A stretch of DNA of 64,000 bases. It comes from RPRB01 sp035519675 (GTDB lineage Bacteria > Myxococcota > Myxococcia > Myxococcales > Myxococcaceae). The DNA lies in assembly GCA_035519675.1 (NCBI GenBank), contig DATIWB010000120.1:62001-126000 (forward strand), given 5' to 3'. The position numbers and the translations under genes were made by a program. Numbering within the stretch: the stretch's first letter is position 1; every line of letters starts with the position of its first letter. Of this stretch, positions 49,041 through 56,806 are shown in pieces. The notes under the pieces are model-generated. The model worked only from the letters and a program-made list of their open reading frames with translations, was not told where the DNA came from and searched no databases.

Positions 49041-52000
49041 TCAACCCTCCGGCGGCAGAAGGTACAAGGCCCGCCGGGCCGAGGCGTACTCCGGATCGAG
49101 CACGATGACACGCTGGAGTCGCTCCCGGGCGGAGACGATGGCCCCGGTGCGGGCCTCCGCCTCGGCCAGCCGCACCTGGGCCGCGAGCAGCGCCGGGCTC
49201 AGGGTCTGGGCCTCACGGAGCGCGCGCTGTGCGCCCTCGACGTCGCCGGTGGCGAGCAGCGCCGAGCCCAGCGCGTACTGGGCGAAGCCGCTGGTCCTCC
49301 CTCCCGCCGCGACCGCCTCGTGGGCGCGGGCGAGCGCCCCGGCGGTGTCGCCCCGGGCGGCGAGCAGGATGGACTTCCACCCCAGCACCAGCGCCTGGGT
49401 CGCCCCGGTCTTGAGGATGCGGTCGATGAGCGCCTCGGCCCCTGGCGCGTCCCCCTGGTGCACCCGGAGCACCGCCTCGGCCAGCAGGGGCTGACCGTCG
49501 CGGTCGTCCTTGCTCAGCAGGACGAGACGCTCGGCGGCACCCTTGAGGCCGTCGCCGGGCAGCAGCGGCGGGACCCCGGGGCCCTCCCGGAAGGGGTCGG
49601 CCTGGAGCGCCGCGGCGACGCTCTGGAGCGCCCGCTCGCGCACGCCCGCCATCGCCCAGGCGGCACCGGCCCAGAGCTGGGCATCGGTCCGGCGGGCATC
49701 CGTCGAGGCGGCGCGGTCGAAGGCCTCGGCCGCCGGTTGCCAGCGCTGCTGGGCCGCCCGAACCCTACCCTCGAGGAGCGCCGCGAGGCTCGCGTCGCCG
49801 AGGCGGTCCAGGACCGGGCCGAGGTGTGCGGCGGCCTGCTCCACCGCTCCCCGGTCCAGGTCGACGAGCAGTCCCTGGAGGTGTGCCTGCACGTCGTCCG
49901 GGGCGATCGCCAGCGAGGCGGCGACTGCCTGCGTCGCGACGGGGATGTCGCCCGCGGCACGGGCCACGCGGGCGAGGGAGATCTGCGCCCGCAGCAGATC
50001 CGTCCCGGTCAGTCGCCCGCGCTGCACCGCGTGGACCAGGAGCTTCACCGCCTCGGCAGGAGCGCGCTCGGCGCCGGCCCGGAGCGCGGCCATCTCGATC
50101 ACCGCCGGCCCGTCCTGGGTCGCGGGGCTCGCCTGGAGCCGCTCGTAGAGGCGCCGCGCCTGCGCCGTCTCCCCCACCTGTCCCCAGAGCCGGGCCAGCG
50201 CCCGTGCGGTGCGGGGCTCGTCGGGGTCCACCGCCAGGCGGGCCTGGAGATCCGCCCCCGCGGCACGGGGTGCACCGGCCGCGTCGTGTGCCACCGCGCG
50301 GACGTTGAACACCCGGCGCTGGCCCGGGTCTCGCTGCTGGACCTCCTGCAGGAGGGAGAGCGCGAGCGCGGCCGACGAGGTGGCGTACGCCTCGGCCAGC
50401 ACCAGCCGGGCCCGCGTTCCCCAGACGGGCGAGGAGGCCGCGGTCGGAGCGGGCGGTGGCCGCGCATCCGGCGGCGACGGTGGCGGCGGCCGGGTGGCGT
50501 CCACCGCGGCCTGCCCCAGGCTCCGGGCGCGCTCGATGTCCTGCGCAGCACCGCGCACCAGCAGCAGGCTCGCCAGCCCGATCTGAAGTGGAGGCTGGCG
50601 GCCCAGCCGTTCCAGGGCGCTCTCGCCGAGGCGCGCCAGCGCATCGAGCTCCTTCGCGGAGAGCTGACTCCCCCGTCCGCGGGCGATGGCCTCCATCCAC
50701 AGGCCGAGTGCCTCGGCGTTGCGGGGCTCCTGGACGAGGGCCGCCTCCAGGGTGTGCTCCGCCGCGAGCTCGGAGGCCTCGGTGTCCTTCGCCAGGTCGG
50801 CCTGGGCAGGGCCGAGAAGGTCCGGAACCGGGCGCGGGTCGGCAGGGGCCTTCCAGGATGCGAGCCGCGCCTCGAGGCCTTCGGGGAGCCGGGCCTCGGC
50901 CGGAGGCTTCTTCTTCCCCGGACGGGGAAGGACCTCGGCCACGCGCTGCAGATCCGCCGGATCGGGGCGGACGCGCAGGTACCACAGCACCGCGGAGACG
51001 GCCGCGGCGAGGCCCAGCAGGCCCAGGAGGATCCAGATCCGGCCCCGCCGCTCCGGCTCGGGCATGGTCCGGAATGCGCGGCGCGGCCTCGACGGAGGGG
51101 TGGGCGTGCGCCCGACGAGATCCACCGTGACCGGCTCGGAGGCCCTCGGAACCGGGGTGAGCGGCCCGGAGACCGGCAATCCCCGCCCGAGCGCGGCGGC
51201 GGTGCGGGCCCGGCACGCGCCGCAGACTCCGCTGGCCAGGTCGTCGGCGTCGACGAGCTTCCCGCCGCAGGCGCCGCATGGCTCGGCAGCGGTGCCCGCC
51301 GCAGGCGCAGCAGGCACGGGCGTGGCGCCGGCCGGACGAGCCGTCCCAGGGCCCGGGGCAGGACGGGGCGTCATCGCAGGGATGGCGGACGGCGCCGACC
51401 CCCCACGCGGTGCGGTGCCCGGAGCGGCCGGGGTGGGCTGCGGCCGGCGCTGGTTCCCGGGGGTGACCGGCGTCAGGGTGGGGGGCGGGGCCGGCGAGGC
51501 GGTTGGTCGCACCGGTGACAGTGGCTGCTGCAGCGGGGGGAGGGGCGTGCGCTTCCACGGATCCGACCGGTCCGTCTCCGGCCACGCGTCCGCCTCAGGC
51601 CCCCCCCGCGACGGGCCCGACGCCGGGTCATCCTCCTCGATGTGGACGTCGCTGAAGTCGATGGGCGCGGAGCTCGGGGCCTGGAGCGGGCCCGGAGGGC
51701 TCCCGCCCACCTGGCTCACCGGGGGGACGCTCGGGACCGCGGCCGGGGGGATGTCCTCGAACTGGACGTGGCTTCGCCCCACCACGAACTCGAGCTCGCT
51801 GTCCGTCTCCCACTCCAGCTCCCCGAAGAGCTCCTCCTCCTCGGGCGCCGGAGCTGGCTCGACGGTGCGGGTGGTCAGCGCCACCCGGCCGATCTGGCTC
51901 TTGCCACCCGGGGGGGTGGTGAGCGGCACGCCCCCGGGATGAAGCGCCTGGGAGTGCTTGCACCGCGGGCAACGAGCGCGGGTCGCCCGGGCGACCGACT

Positions 52001-52049
52001 CGTCCGGGAGGAGGTACTCGGTACCGCATTGTTCACATCGGAAGCGCAT
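49041..52049 (-). CDS. Zinc-ribbon, single-TM, TPR-repeat protein
   Basis: This 1002-aa protein starts with an MJ0042-type zinc ribbon (Cys5, Cys8, Cys27, Cys30), then a long Pro/Ala/acidic linker, a second CxxC pair (CGACGGKLV, CGACRA near residue 250), one transmembrane helix (IWILLGLLGLAAAVSAVLWYL, about residues 330-352) and a long helical C-terminal half of tetratricopeptide-like repeats. This architecture is common in Myxococcota and its role is unknown; a membrane-anchored scaffold is likely. It is 15 nt downstream of purH and 9 nt upstream of purD, so it is expressed with purine genes. Confidence 0.75.
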   Translation of the reverse strand: MRFRCEQCGTEYLLPDESVARATRARCPRCKHSQALHPGGVPLTTPPGGKSQIGRVALTTRTVEPAPAPEEEELFGELEWETDSELEFVVGRSHVQFEDIPPAAVPSVPPVSQVGGSPPGPLQAPSSAPIDFSDVHIEEDDPASGPSRGGPEADAWPETDRSDPWKRTPLPPLQQPLSPVRPTASPAPPPTLTPVTPGNQRRPQPTPAAPGTAPRGGSAPSAIPAMTPRPAPGPGTARPAGATPVPAAPAAGTAAEPCGACGGKLVDADDLASGVCGACRARTAAALGRGLPVSGPLTPVPRASEPVTVDLVGRTPTPPSRPRRAFRTMPEPERRGRIWILLGLLGLAAAVSAVLWYLRVRPDPADLQRVAEVLPRPGKKKPPAEARLPEGLEARLASWKAPADPRPVPDLLGPAQADLAKDTEASELAAEHTLEAALVQEPRNAEALGLWMEAIARGRGSQLSAKELDALARLGESALERLGRQPPLQIGLASLLLVRGAAQDIERARSLGQAAVDATRPPPPSPPDARPPPAPTAASSPVWGTRARLVLAEAYATSSAALALSLLQEVQQRDPGQRRVFNVRAVAHDAAGAPRAAGADLQARLAVDPDEPRTARALARLWGQVGETAQARRLYERLQASPATQDGPAVIEMAALRAGAERAPAEAVKLLVHAVQRGRLTGTDLLRAQISLARVARAAGDIPVATQAVAASLAIAPDDVQAHLQGLLVDLDRGAVEQAAAHLGPVLDRLGDASLAALLEGRVRAAQQRWQPAAEAFDRAASTDARRTDAQLWAGAAWAMAGVRERALQSVAAALQADPFREGPGVPPLLPGDGLKGAAERLVLLSKDDRDGQPLLAEAVLRVHQGDAPGAEALIDRILKTGATQALVLGWKSILLAARGDTAGALARAHEAVAAGGRTSGFAQYALGSALLATGDVEGAQRALREAQTLSPALLAAQVRLAEAEARTGAIVSARERLQRVIVLDPEYASARRALYLLPPEG

Positions 52050-52064
52050 TCGTGCAGGCCGGCG

Positions 52065-53603
52065 TCAGTGCCGGAAGTGCCGCACGCCGGTGAAGAGCAT
52101 TGCCACATCGTGCTCGTCCGCGGCGGCGATGACCTCCGCGTCTCGGACGCTCCCTCCGGGCTGGGCCACCGCCCGGGCGCCGGCCTGGGCCAGCGCGTCC
52201 AGGCCGTCCCGGAAGGGGAAGAAGGCGTCGGAGGCGACGGCGCTCCCCCGGAGCGTCTCCCCACCCCGGGCGGCGGCGATCTTCACCGACTCGACCCGGC
52301 TGGTCTGCCCGCCTCCGACGGCGAGGATCCGGTCGGCGGTGGAGAAGACGATGGCGTTGCTCTTCACGTGCTTGCAGACCCGCCATCCGAAGCGCAGGGC
52401 GGTCAGCTCGGCAGCGGTGGGAGCGCGCCGGGTCACCACCTTCCATTCGGTGGACGGCTCGACCGCGTCGCGGTCCTGCACCAAGAGGCCACCGGAGATG
52501 CTCCGCAGCTCGAACGAGGCGAAGGGGCGCGACCCGGGGGGCCAGGACCTCCGGGCATCGAGCAACCGCAGATTCTTCTTCGTCCCCAGCACCCCGCGGG
52601 CAGCCTCCGAGTACCCCGGGGCGATGACCGCCTCGAGGAAGGTCTCGGCCATCGCCCGGGCGGTGGGCTCGTCCACCTCCCGGTTGAAGGCGACGATGCC
52701 CCCGAAGGCCGAGACCTCGTCCACGGCGCGGGCGACCCGGTACGCCTTCTCCAGCACCTCGTCCTGAGCCACGCCGCAGGGGGTGTTGTGCTTGATGATC
52801 ACCGCCACCGGACGCTCGGGGAACTCGAGCGCCAGGGCGAGCGCGGCGTCGAGGTCCAGCAGGTTGTTGTAGGAGAGCTCCTTGCCCTGCAGCACCTCGG
52901 CGAAGGAGACCGAAGGGCCCGGTGGCTCGCGGTAGCTGCAGTACCACGCGCCGCGCTGGTGCGGGTTCTCGCCGTAGCGGAGCTCCTGGACCTTCCGGAA
53001 TCCGATCGACAGCTGGTCGGGGAAGGGAACGCCATCGCGCTCGGCCATCCAGCCGGCGATGCTCGCGTCGTACGCCGCGGTGTGGGCGTACGCCTTGCGC
53101 TGGAGTCGCCGGCGCGTCTCGGGCGAGGTCCCGCCCCGGCGCAGCTCCTCCAGCACCGCCTGGTAGTCATCCGGGTCGACGAGCACGGTGACCGAGTCCG
53201 CGTTCTTCGCCCCGGCCCGGATCATCGCCGGGCCCCCGATGTCGACGTTCTCCAGGATCTCCTGCTCTCCAAACCCCTTGGCCACGGTCTCGCGGAAGGG
53301 GTAGAGGTTCACCGCCAGGACCGAGATGGGGGCAATTCCCCCGGCTTCCATCTCCGCGCGGTCGGACGGAAGGCCGGGGCGCCCGAGCAACCCGCCGTGG
53401 ATGCGGGGATGGAGCGTCTTCACCCGGCCGCCGAGGATCTCCGGGCTTCCGGTGTGCTCGGAGACCTTGCGCGCGGGCAGCCCGGCCTCCTTCAGCGTCT
53501 GGAGGGTCCCGCCGGTGCTGAGGAGCTGGAATCCGAGGTCCACGAGACCCCGGGCGAAGGGAACGAGTCCCCGCTTGTCGGAGACGCTGAGGAGGGCGAT
53601 CAC
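52065..53603 (-). CDS. purH: Bifunctional AICAR transformylase/IMP cyclohydrolase
   Basis: This 512-aa enzyme performs the last two steps of IMP synthesis. The IMP cyclohydrolase half has IALLSVSDKRGLVPFA and the MGS-like fold; the formyltransferase half has YGENPHQRGAW and KHNTPCGVA, with a terminal RHFRH. The start is GTG at 53603 with AGGA upstream, at the usual family position; the ATG 21 codons further upstream would add an unconserved tail. First gene of the purH-TPR-purD-lptFG run. A TTGACA-like promoter element is upstream. Confidence 0.93.
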   Translation of the reverse strand: MIALLSVSDKRGLVPFARGLVDLGFQLLSTGGTLQTLKEAGLPARKVSEHTGSPEILGGRVKTLHPRIHGGLLGRPGLPSDRAEMEAGGIAPISVLAVNLYPFRETVAKGFGEQEILENVDIGGPAMIRAGAKNADSVTVLVDPDDYQAVLEELRRGGTSPETRRRLQRKAYAHTAAYDASIAGWMAERDGVPFPDQLSIGFRKVQELRYGENPHQRGAWYCSYREPPGPSVSFAEVLQGKELSYNNLLDLDAALALALEFPERPVAVIIKHNTPCGVAQDEVLEKAYRVARAVDEVSAFGGIVAFNREVDEPTARAMAETFLEAVIAPGYSEAARGVLGTKKNLRLLDARRSWPPGSRPFASFELRSISGGLLVQDRDAVEPSTEWKVVTRRAPTAAELTALRFGWRVCKHVKSNAIVFSTADRILAVGGGQTSRVESVKIAAARGGETLRGSAVASDAFFPFRDGLDALAQAGARAVAQPGGSVRDAEVIAAADEHDVAMLFTGVRHFRH

Positions 53604-53637
53604 GGGTCCTGGGGAGTGCGACGGGAGGGCACCGGGA

Positions 53638-53666
53638 CGAAACACCGCGCGTGGTCCGAGTGTCAA
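53638..53666 (-). promoter_or_regulatory. Putative promoter of the purH operon
   Basis: On the minus strand a perfect TTGACA (53666-53661) is followed by 17 nt and GTTTCG (53643-53638), a weak -10. It lies 35-63 nt upstream of the purH GTG. Confidence 0.35.
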
Positions 53667-53687
53667 CGAACGAGCGCTGCCCGGTGA

Positions 53688-53712
53688 GCCGGGGGGTCCA
53701 CCCCGCCCCGGC
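53688..53712. terminator. GC-rich hairpin after the sigma-like regulator gene
   Basis: GCCGGGG (53688-53694) and CCCCGGC (53706-53712) form a 7-bp GC stem with an 11-nt loop, downstream of the sigma-r4-like gene (which ends at 53799) and upstream of the purH promoter. No T-tract. Confidence 0.3.
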
Positions 53713-53798
53713 CGCGGCGTGGGCGACCCGCGACGGACGATCCAGCGGCGCTCGAGTGCTCCCTGGGCAGCAGAACGCCACCGGGCTCAGTCCCCCGC

Positions 53799-54278
53799 TC
53801 AGTCCTCGGTGGCCTCCCGCAGCTTGGCCAGGCCGCGGGTCTCGACCTGGCGGATTCGCTCGCGGGTGAGGTTCATGATCTCCCCCACCTCCTCGAGGGT
53901 GATGCCGCCCTTCTCCGCCACGTCCAGGGCGCAGGTGTGCTCGAGCTCCCAGATCTCCTTGTCGGGGAAGTTGAGCTTGATGGACCCGGTCTCGGGGTTC
54001 ACGTCCAGGTAGAGGTTGTGCTTGCAGGAGACGAAGAGGCACGGGCGCGGGCCGTTGATGCAGTCGGCCCGGGTCCGGGGCCGGTTGTCCTCGACGCTCC
54101 GGAGCAGCTCCTGCTCCTCGGGGTCCACCTCGCCGGAGAGGCGGCGCCGGCGGAGCTCGCGGGCCATCTCCTTCCGGGACATCGTCTTGGAGCGGCGGCG
54201 CTCCGCGGGCGCCGGGGGTGCGCTCTCGGGCTCGCTGCCGGGTTCCCCCGCCGCCGACTCGGGCTTGGCCTGATTCAT
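53799..54278 (-). CDS. Sigma-70 region 4-like DNA-binding protein
   Basis: This 159-aa protein has an acidic/Pro N-terminus, a basic stretch, a middle segment with three cysteines (DCINGPRPCLFVSCKHNLYLD, after about residue 75), and a C-terminal region-4-type helix-turn-helix, GITLEEVGEIMNLTRERIRQVETRGLAKL, as in -35 recognition by sigma factors. No region 2 is present, so it cannot be a whole sigma factor. It may work with RNA polymerase or on DNA directly. The Cys cluster could bind metal. Proteins of this shape are encoded in Myxococcota and relatives and are uncharacterised. Confidence 0.8.
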   Translation of the reverse strand: MNQAKPESAAGEPGSEPESAPPAPAERRRSKTMSRKEMARELRRRRLSGEVDPEEQELLRSVEDNRPRTRADCINGPRPCLFVSCKHNLYLDVNPETGSIKLNFPDKEIWELEHTCALDVAEKGGITLEEVGEIMNLTRERIRQVETRGLAKLREATED

Positions 54279-54327
54279 CGCTTCCCTCCTCCGGACCGCT
54301 TGACGGCGGAACTGATCGCCGGTGGTG

Positions 54328-54855
54328 TCACGACAGATCGCTCCGCTCGATGGAGCCCGAGGCCCGCTGCGCGGTGAGCGCGCTGCCGACCCGGGAGAGG
54401 TCGGCCACCAGACCTTCGGCGCGGCGGCGCAGCCCGGTGAGCTCTCCCTGCAGGCTCCGCTTCTGCTCGGTGGCCAGGGCGCGCTCGCTGAGCTCGGACT
54501 CGAGCCCGCTCAGGGTCTCGTCCAGGCTGCGCTCCACCTGGTCGATGTGGTTCTTCACCCCGACGAAGGAGCGGCGGATCTCCTCGAGGGTGAGCCCGGC
54601 GGCCATCATCTTCTTGATGGCGTTGATCCGCCGCACCGACTCGACCGGGTAGAGGCCGTGGCTGCCCCGGTGCTTGCCCTTGCGGCCCACCCGGCGGCTC
54701 CGGGGGAGGAGCCCTGCCTGCACGTACTTGCGGAAGGTGGCCTCGGAGAGGCGGACGCCCTTGGGGCGGAAGATCTCGACGATCGCCCCGGCGGACAGGC
54801 CGCGGGCGAACTCGCTCTCGATGCGTGCCAGCTCTCCCGGGTCAAGATAATCCAT
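54328..54855 (-). CDS. MerR-family regulator with coiled coil
   Basis: This 175-aa protein has a MerR-like winged HTH (SEATFRKYVQAGLLPRSRRVG..GLYPVESVRRINAIKKMMAAGLTLEEIRRSF, about residues 35-95) followed by a long coiled coil (about 97-160), as in dimeric MerR regulators, with no obvious ligand-binding domain. The N-terminal 34 residues (LDPGELARIESEFARGLS) are an additional helical extension. It lies in a regulator pair with the sigma-r4-like gene (49 nt downstream). An AT-rich dyad is found upstream of its start. Confidence 0.75.
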   Translation of the reverse strand: MDYLDPGELARIESEFARGLSAGAIVEIFRPKGVRLSEATFRKYVQAGLLPRSRRVGRKGKHRGSHGLYPVESVRRINAIKKMMAAGLTLEEIRRSFVGVKNHIDQVERSLDETLSGLESELSERALATEQKRSLQGELTGLRRRAEGLVADLSRVGSALTAQRASGSIERSDLS

Positions 54856-54871
54856 TGAATGACGGATTGAG

Positions 54872-54898
54872 AATATCTTCTACTGACAAGATGATATT
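54872..54898. promoter_or_regulatory. AT-rich imperfect dyad upstream of the MerR-type gene
   Basis: AATATC (54872-54877) and GATATT (54893-54898) are inverted and enclose the nested pair ATCTT/AAGAT. This 27-bp dyad, 17 nt from the start codon, is far richer in A+T than its surroundings and fits an autoregulatory operator. No clear -35/-10 pair was found. Confidence 0.4.
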
Positions 54899-54966
54899 GA
54901 GTGGTTTCTCTTCCGGTCAAGGGGGCTCGGCCGTTCAGCACCGGTTCGCTGGACGGCAGCGCGGCG

Positions 54967-56649
54967 CTAACGATCGCCGGGAGGATGCTCGAGCGTGGCC
55001 GTGCGGCCCTGGACCAGCTGCACCGTGTAGGTGCCGGCGACCCCGTCGGGGCCGGTGAGCTCGACCAGGTGACGCCCGGCCGGCAGCCGCACCGTCTTGC
55101 TGCCCTGGACGTAGCCCGCACGCTTCCCGTCGACCCGGAGCTCGGCCCACGGCTTGGCGCGGATCACCAGCCGCGCCCGGACCACGGCAGCGCCCGGCGC
55201 CCCTCCCCTGCTCCGCGAGGTCCCGTCCCGCTCGGCCGCCGCCACCGTCGCCGGGGTGGGCGCAGGTGTCGCGGGCGCGGGCGAGGCCGGCCTGGCAGTC
55301 GATTCGCGCGGCACTGGCTCCGCCGTCGCGGCACCGGTCATGGCCACAGACGAGTCCGCGGCAGCCGGTCCAGGGGCTCTCGCAGGACCGCTGGATTCGG
55401 GCCGCGGCTGAGCGTTCCGCGCCGTGCTCCCCACGGGGGATCGGTCGCGCCAGCGGGCCACCAGGCCCGGGCCCGCCCGGACGGCGAGGGCCATCACCGC
55501 GGCGATCGCCCCCACCGCGAGCAGCAGCGCCGGCCAGCGGACGCGGGGTCGCGCGCCGGGGAGGACCTCGGTCGGAGCGGGCTCGAGTGGCGCAGGGGTC
55601 ACCAGCTCCGTCGGCTGCACGACCGAGGCGCCCCGAGCCGGCTCGGCGGCGGCCACGCCCGGCGGGCCGGAGATCGACAGCGAGATGGGAATGGAGGCCG
55701 TGCCCGCCGCTGGCTCGGCCACCCCGGCCTCCTCGGGGAACATCCGGCGGAGGAAGGCGCCGACGTCGGTGTCCTCGAGCGAGCGGGCCCCGGCGAGGAG
55801 GACCTCGGCCAGGGCCCGCTCCAGCTCATGCGCGGTGGGCCAGCGGCGGCCGCGGTCCCGCTCGAGCGCCCGCATCACCGCCGCGTCGAGCGGAGCGGCG
55901 ACGGCCGGGTTGAGCCTCGCCGGCGGGACGATCAGCCGTTCCTGGACCGCACGCAGCACCGCGACGTCGCCCTCGCCCTCGAACAGCCGCGCGCCGGTGA
56001 GCAGCTCCCAGAGCGTGACCCCGAGGGCGAAGACGTCGGTGCGGGCGTCCACCGCGTCGCCTCGCGCCTGCTCCGGGGACATGTAGGCGAACTTGCCCTT
56101 GAGCATCCCGGAGGTGGTGGCGCGGCCACCGGCCTTGGCGATGCCGAAGTCGGTGAGCTTCACCGCGCCGTCGAAGCTGAGGAGCACGTTGTGCGGGGTG
56201 ACGTCACGGTGGACGAGGCCGAGGCTCTGCCCGTTCTCGGTCAGCCGGTGGGCGTACGCCAGCCCGCGCGCCACCTCCATGCCGATCTGCGCGACGAGGA
56301 TGGGAGGGATGGCCACGCCGCGCTCCTGGCATCGGCGGCGCAGCTCCCAGAGGGAGTGGCCGCGCACGTACTCCATCGCCAGGTAGTAGGTGTCCTCGTG
56401 CTTGTCGAAGTCGAAGATGTGAACCAGGTTGGCGTGGTTGAGCCGGCTCGCCACCCGCGCCTCGGCGATGAACATCCGCACGAAGTCGGGATCACCGGCG
56501 AGGCCCGGACGGACGCGCTTGATGACCACGTCCTTCTCGAACCCCTCGGGACCGAGCGCCGCGGCGAGGTAGATCTCCGCCATCCCGCCCTCGGCGAGCT
56601 TGCGCCGGACGACGTACTTGCCGATGGGCGTCCCGGCGGCGAGCGTCAT
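54967..56649 (-). CDS. Hanks-type Ser/Thr protein kinase, membrane anchored
   Basis: This 560-aa protein has a complete kinase domain (1-280): glycine loop GKYVVRRKLAEGGMAE (10-25), Lys44 in VVIKRV, Glu63, HRDVTPHN (147-154), DFG (167-169) and an APE-equivalent SPEQ. The HRDVxPHN loop is frequent in Myxococcota. A Pro/Ala/Ser-rich linker, one transmembrane helix (WPALLLAVGAIAAVMALAV, about residue 375) and a C-terminal extracytoplasmic PEGA-like domain (about 490-545) follow. Substrates are unknown. It has its own putative promoter. Confidence 0.9.
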   Translation of the reverse strand: MTLAAGTPIGKYVVRRKLAEGGMAEIYLAAALGPEGFEKDVVIKRVRPGLAGDPDFVRMFIAEARVASRLNHANLVHIFDFDKHEDTYYLAMEYVRGHSLWELRRRCQERGVAIPPILVAQIGMEVARGLAYAHRLTENGQSLGLVHRDVTPHNVLLSFDGAVKLTDFGIAKAGGRATTSGMLKGKFAYMSPEQARGDAVDARTDVFALGVTLWELLTGARLFEGEGDVAVLRAVQERLIVPPARLNPAVAAPLDAAVMRALERDRGRRWPTAHELERALAEVLLAGARSLEDTDVGAFLRRMFPEEAGVAEPAAGTASIPISLSISGPPGVAAAEPARGASVVQPTELVTPAPLEPAPTEVLPGARPRVRWPALLLAVGAIAAVMALAVRAGPGLVARWRDRSPVGSTARNAQPRPESSGPARAPGPAAADSSVAMTGAATAEPVPRESTARPASPAPATPAPTPATVAAAERDGTSRSRGGAPGAAVVRARLVIRAKPWAELRVDGKRAGYVQGSKTVRLPAGRHLVELTGPDGVAGTYTVQLVQGRTATLEHPPGDR

Positions 56650-56689
56650 CGCGGAGATCGTGGCACGGGGTGGCGAGGCCGAACCCGCT

Positions 56690-56719
56690 ACGGTAGCGGC
56701 CGCCTTCTCCGAGGGTCAA
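56690..56719 (-). promoter_or_regulatory. Putative promoter of the kinase gene
   Basis: On the minus strand TTGACC (56719-56714), 18 nt, and TACCGT (56695-56690). The -10 is inside a perfect GCTAC-G-GTAGC dyad (56687-56697) that might be an operator. It begins 41 nt upstream of the kinase ATG. Confidence 0.35.
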
Positions 56720-56806
56720 ACGGCCGGGCCACCGGTCAGCGGACCCACACCGGCGCACCGGCGGAGGGAGCGGCCTGCCCCCTGCCGTCCATCGGAGGAA
56801 CGGTGC

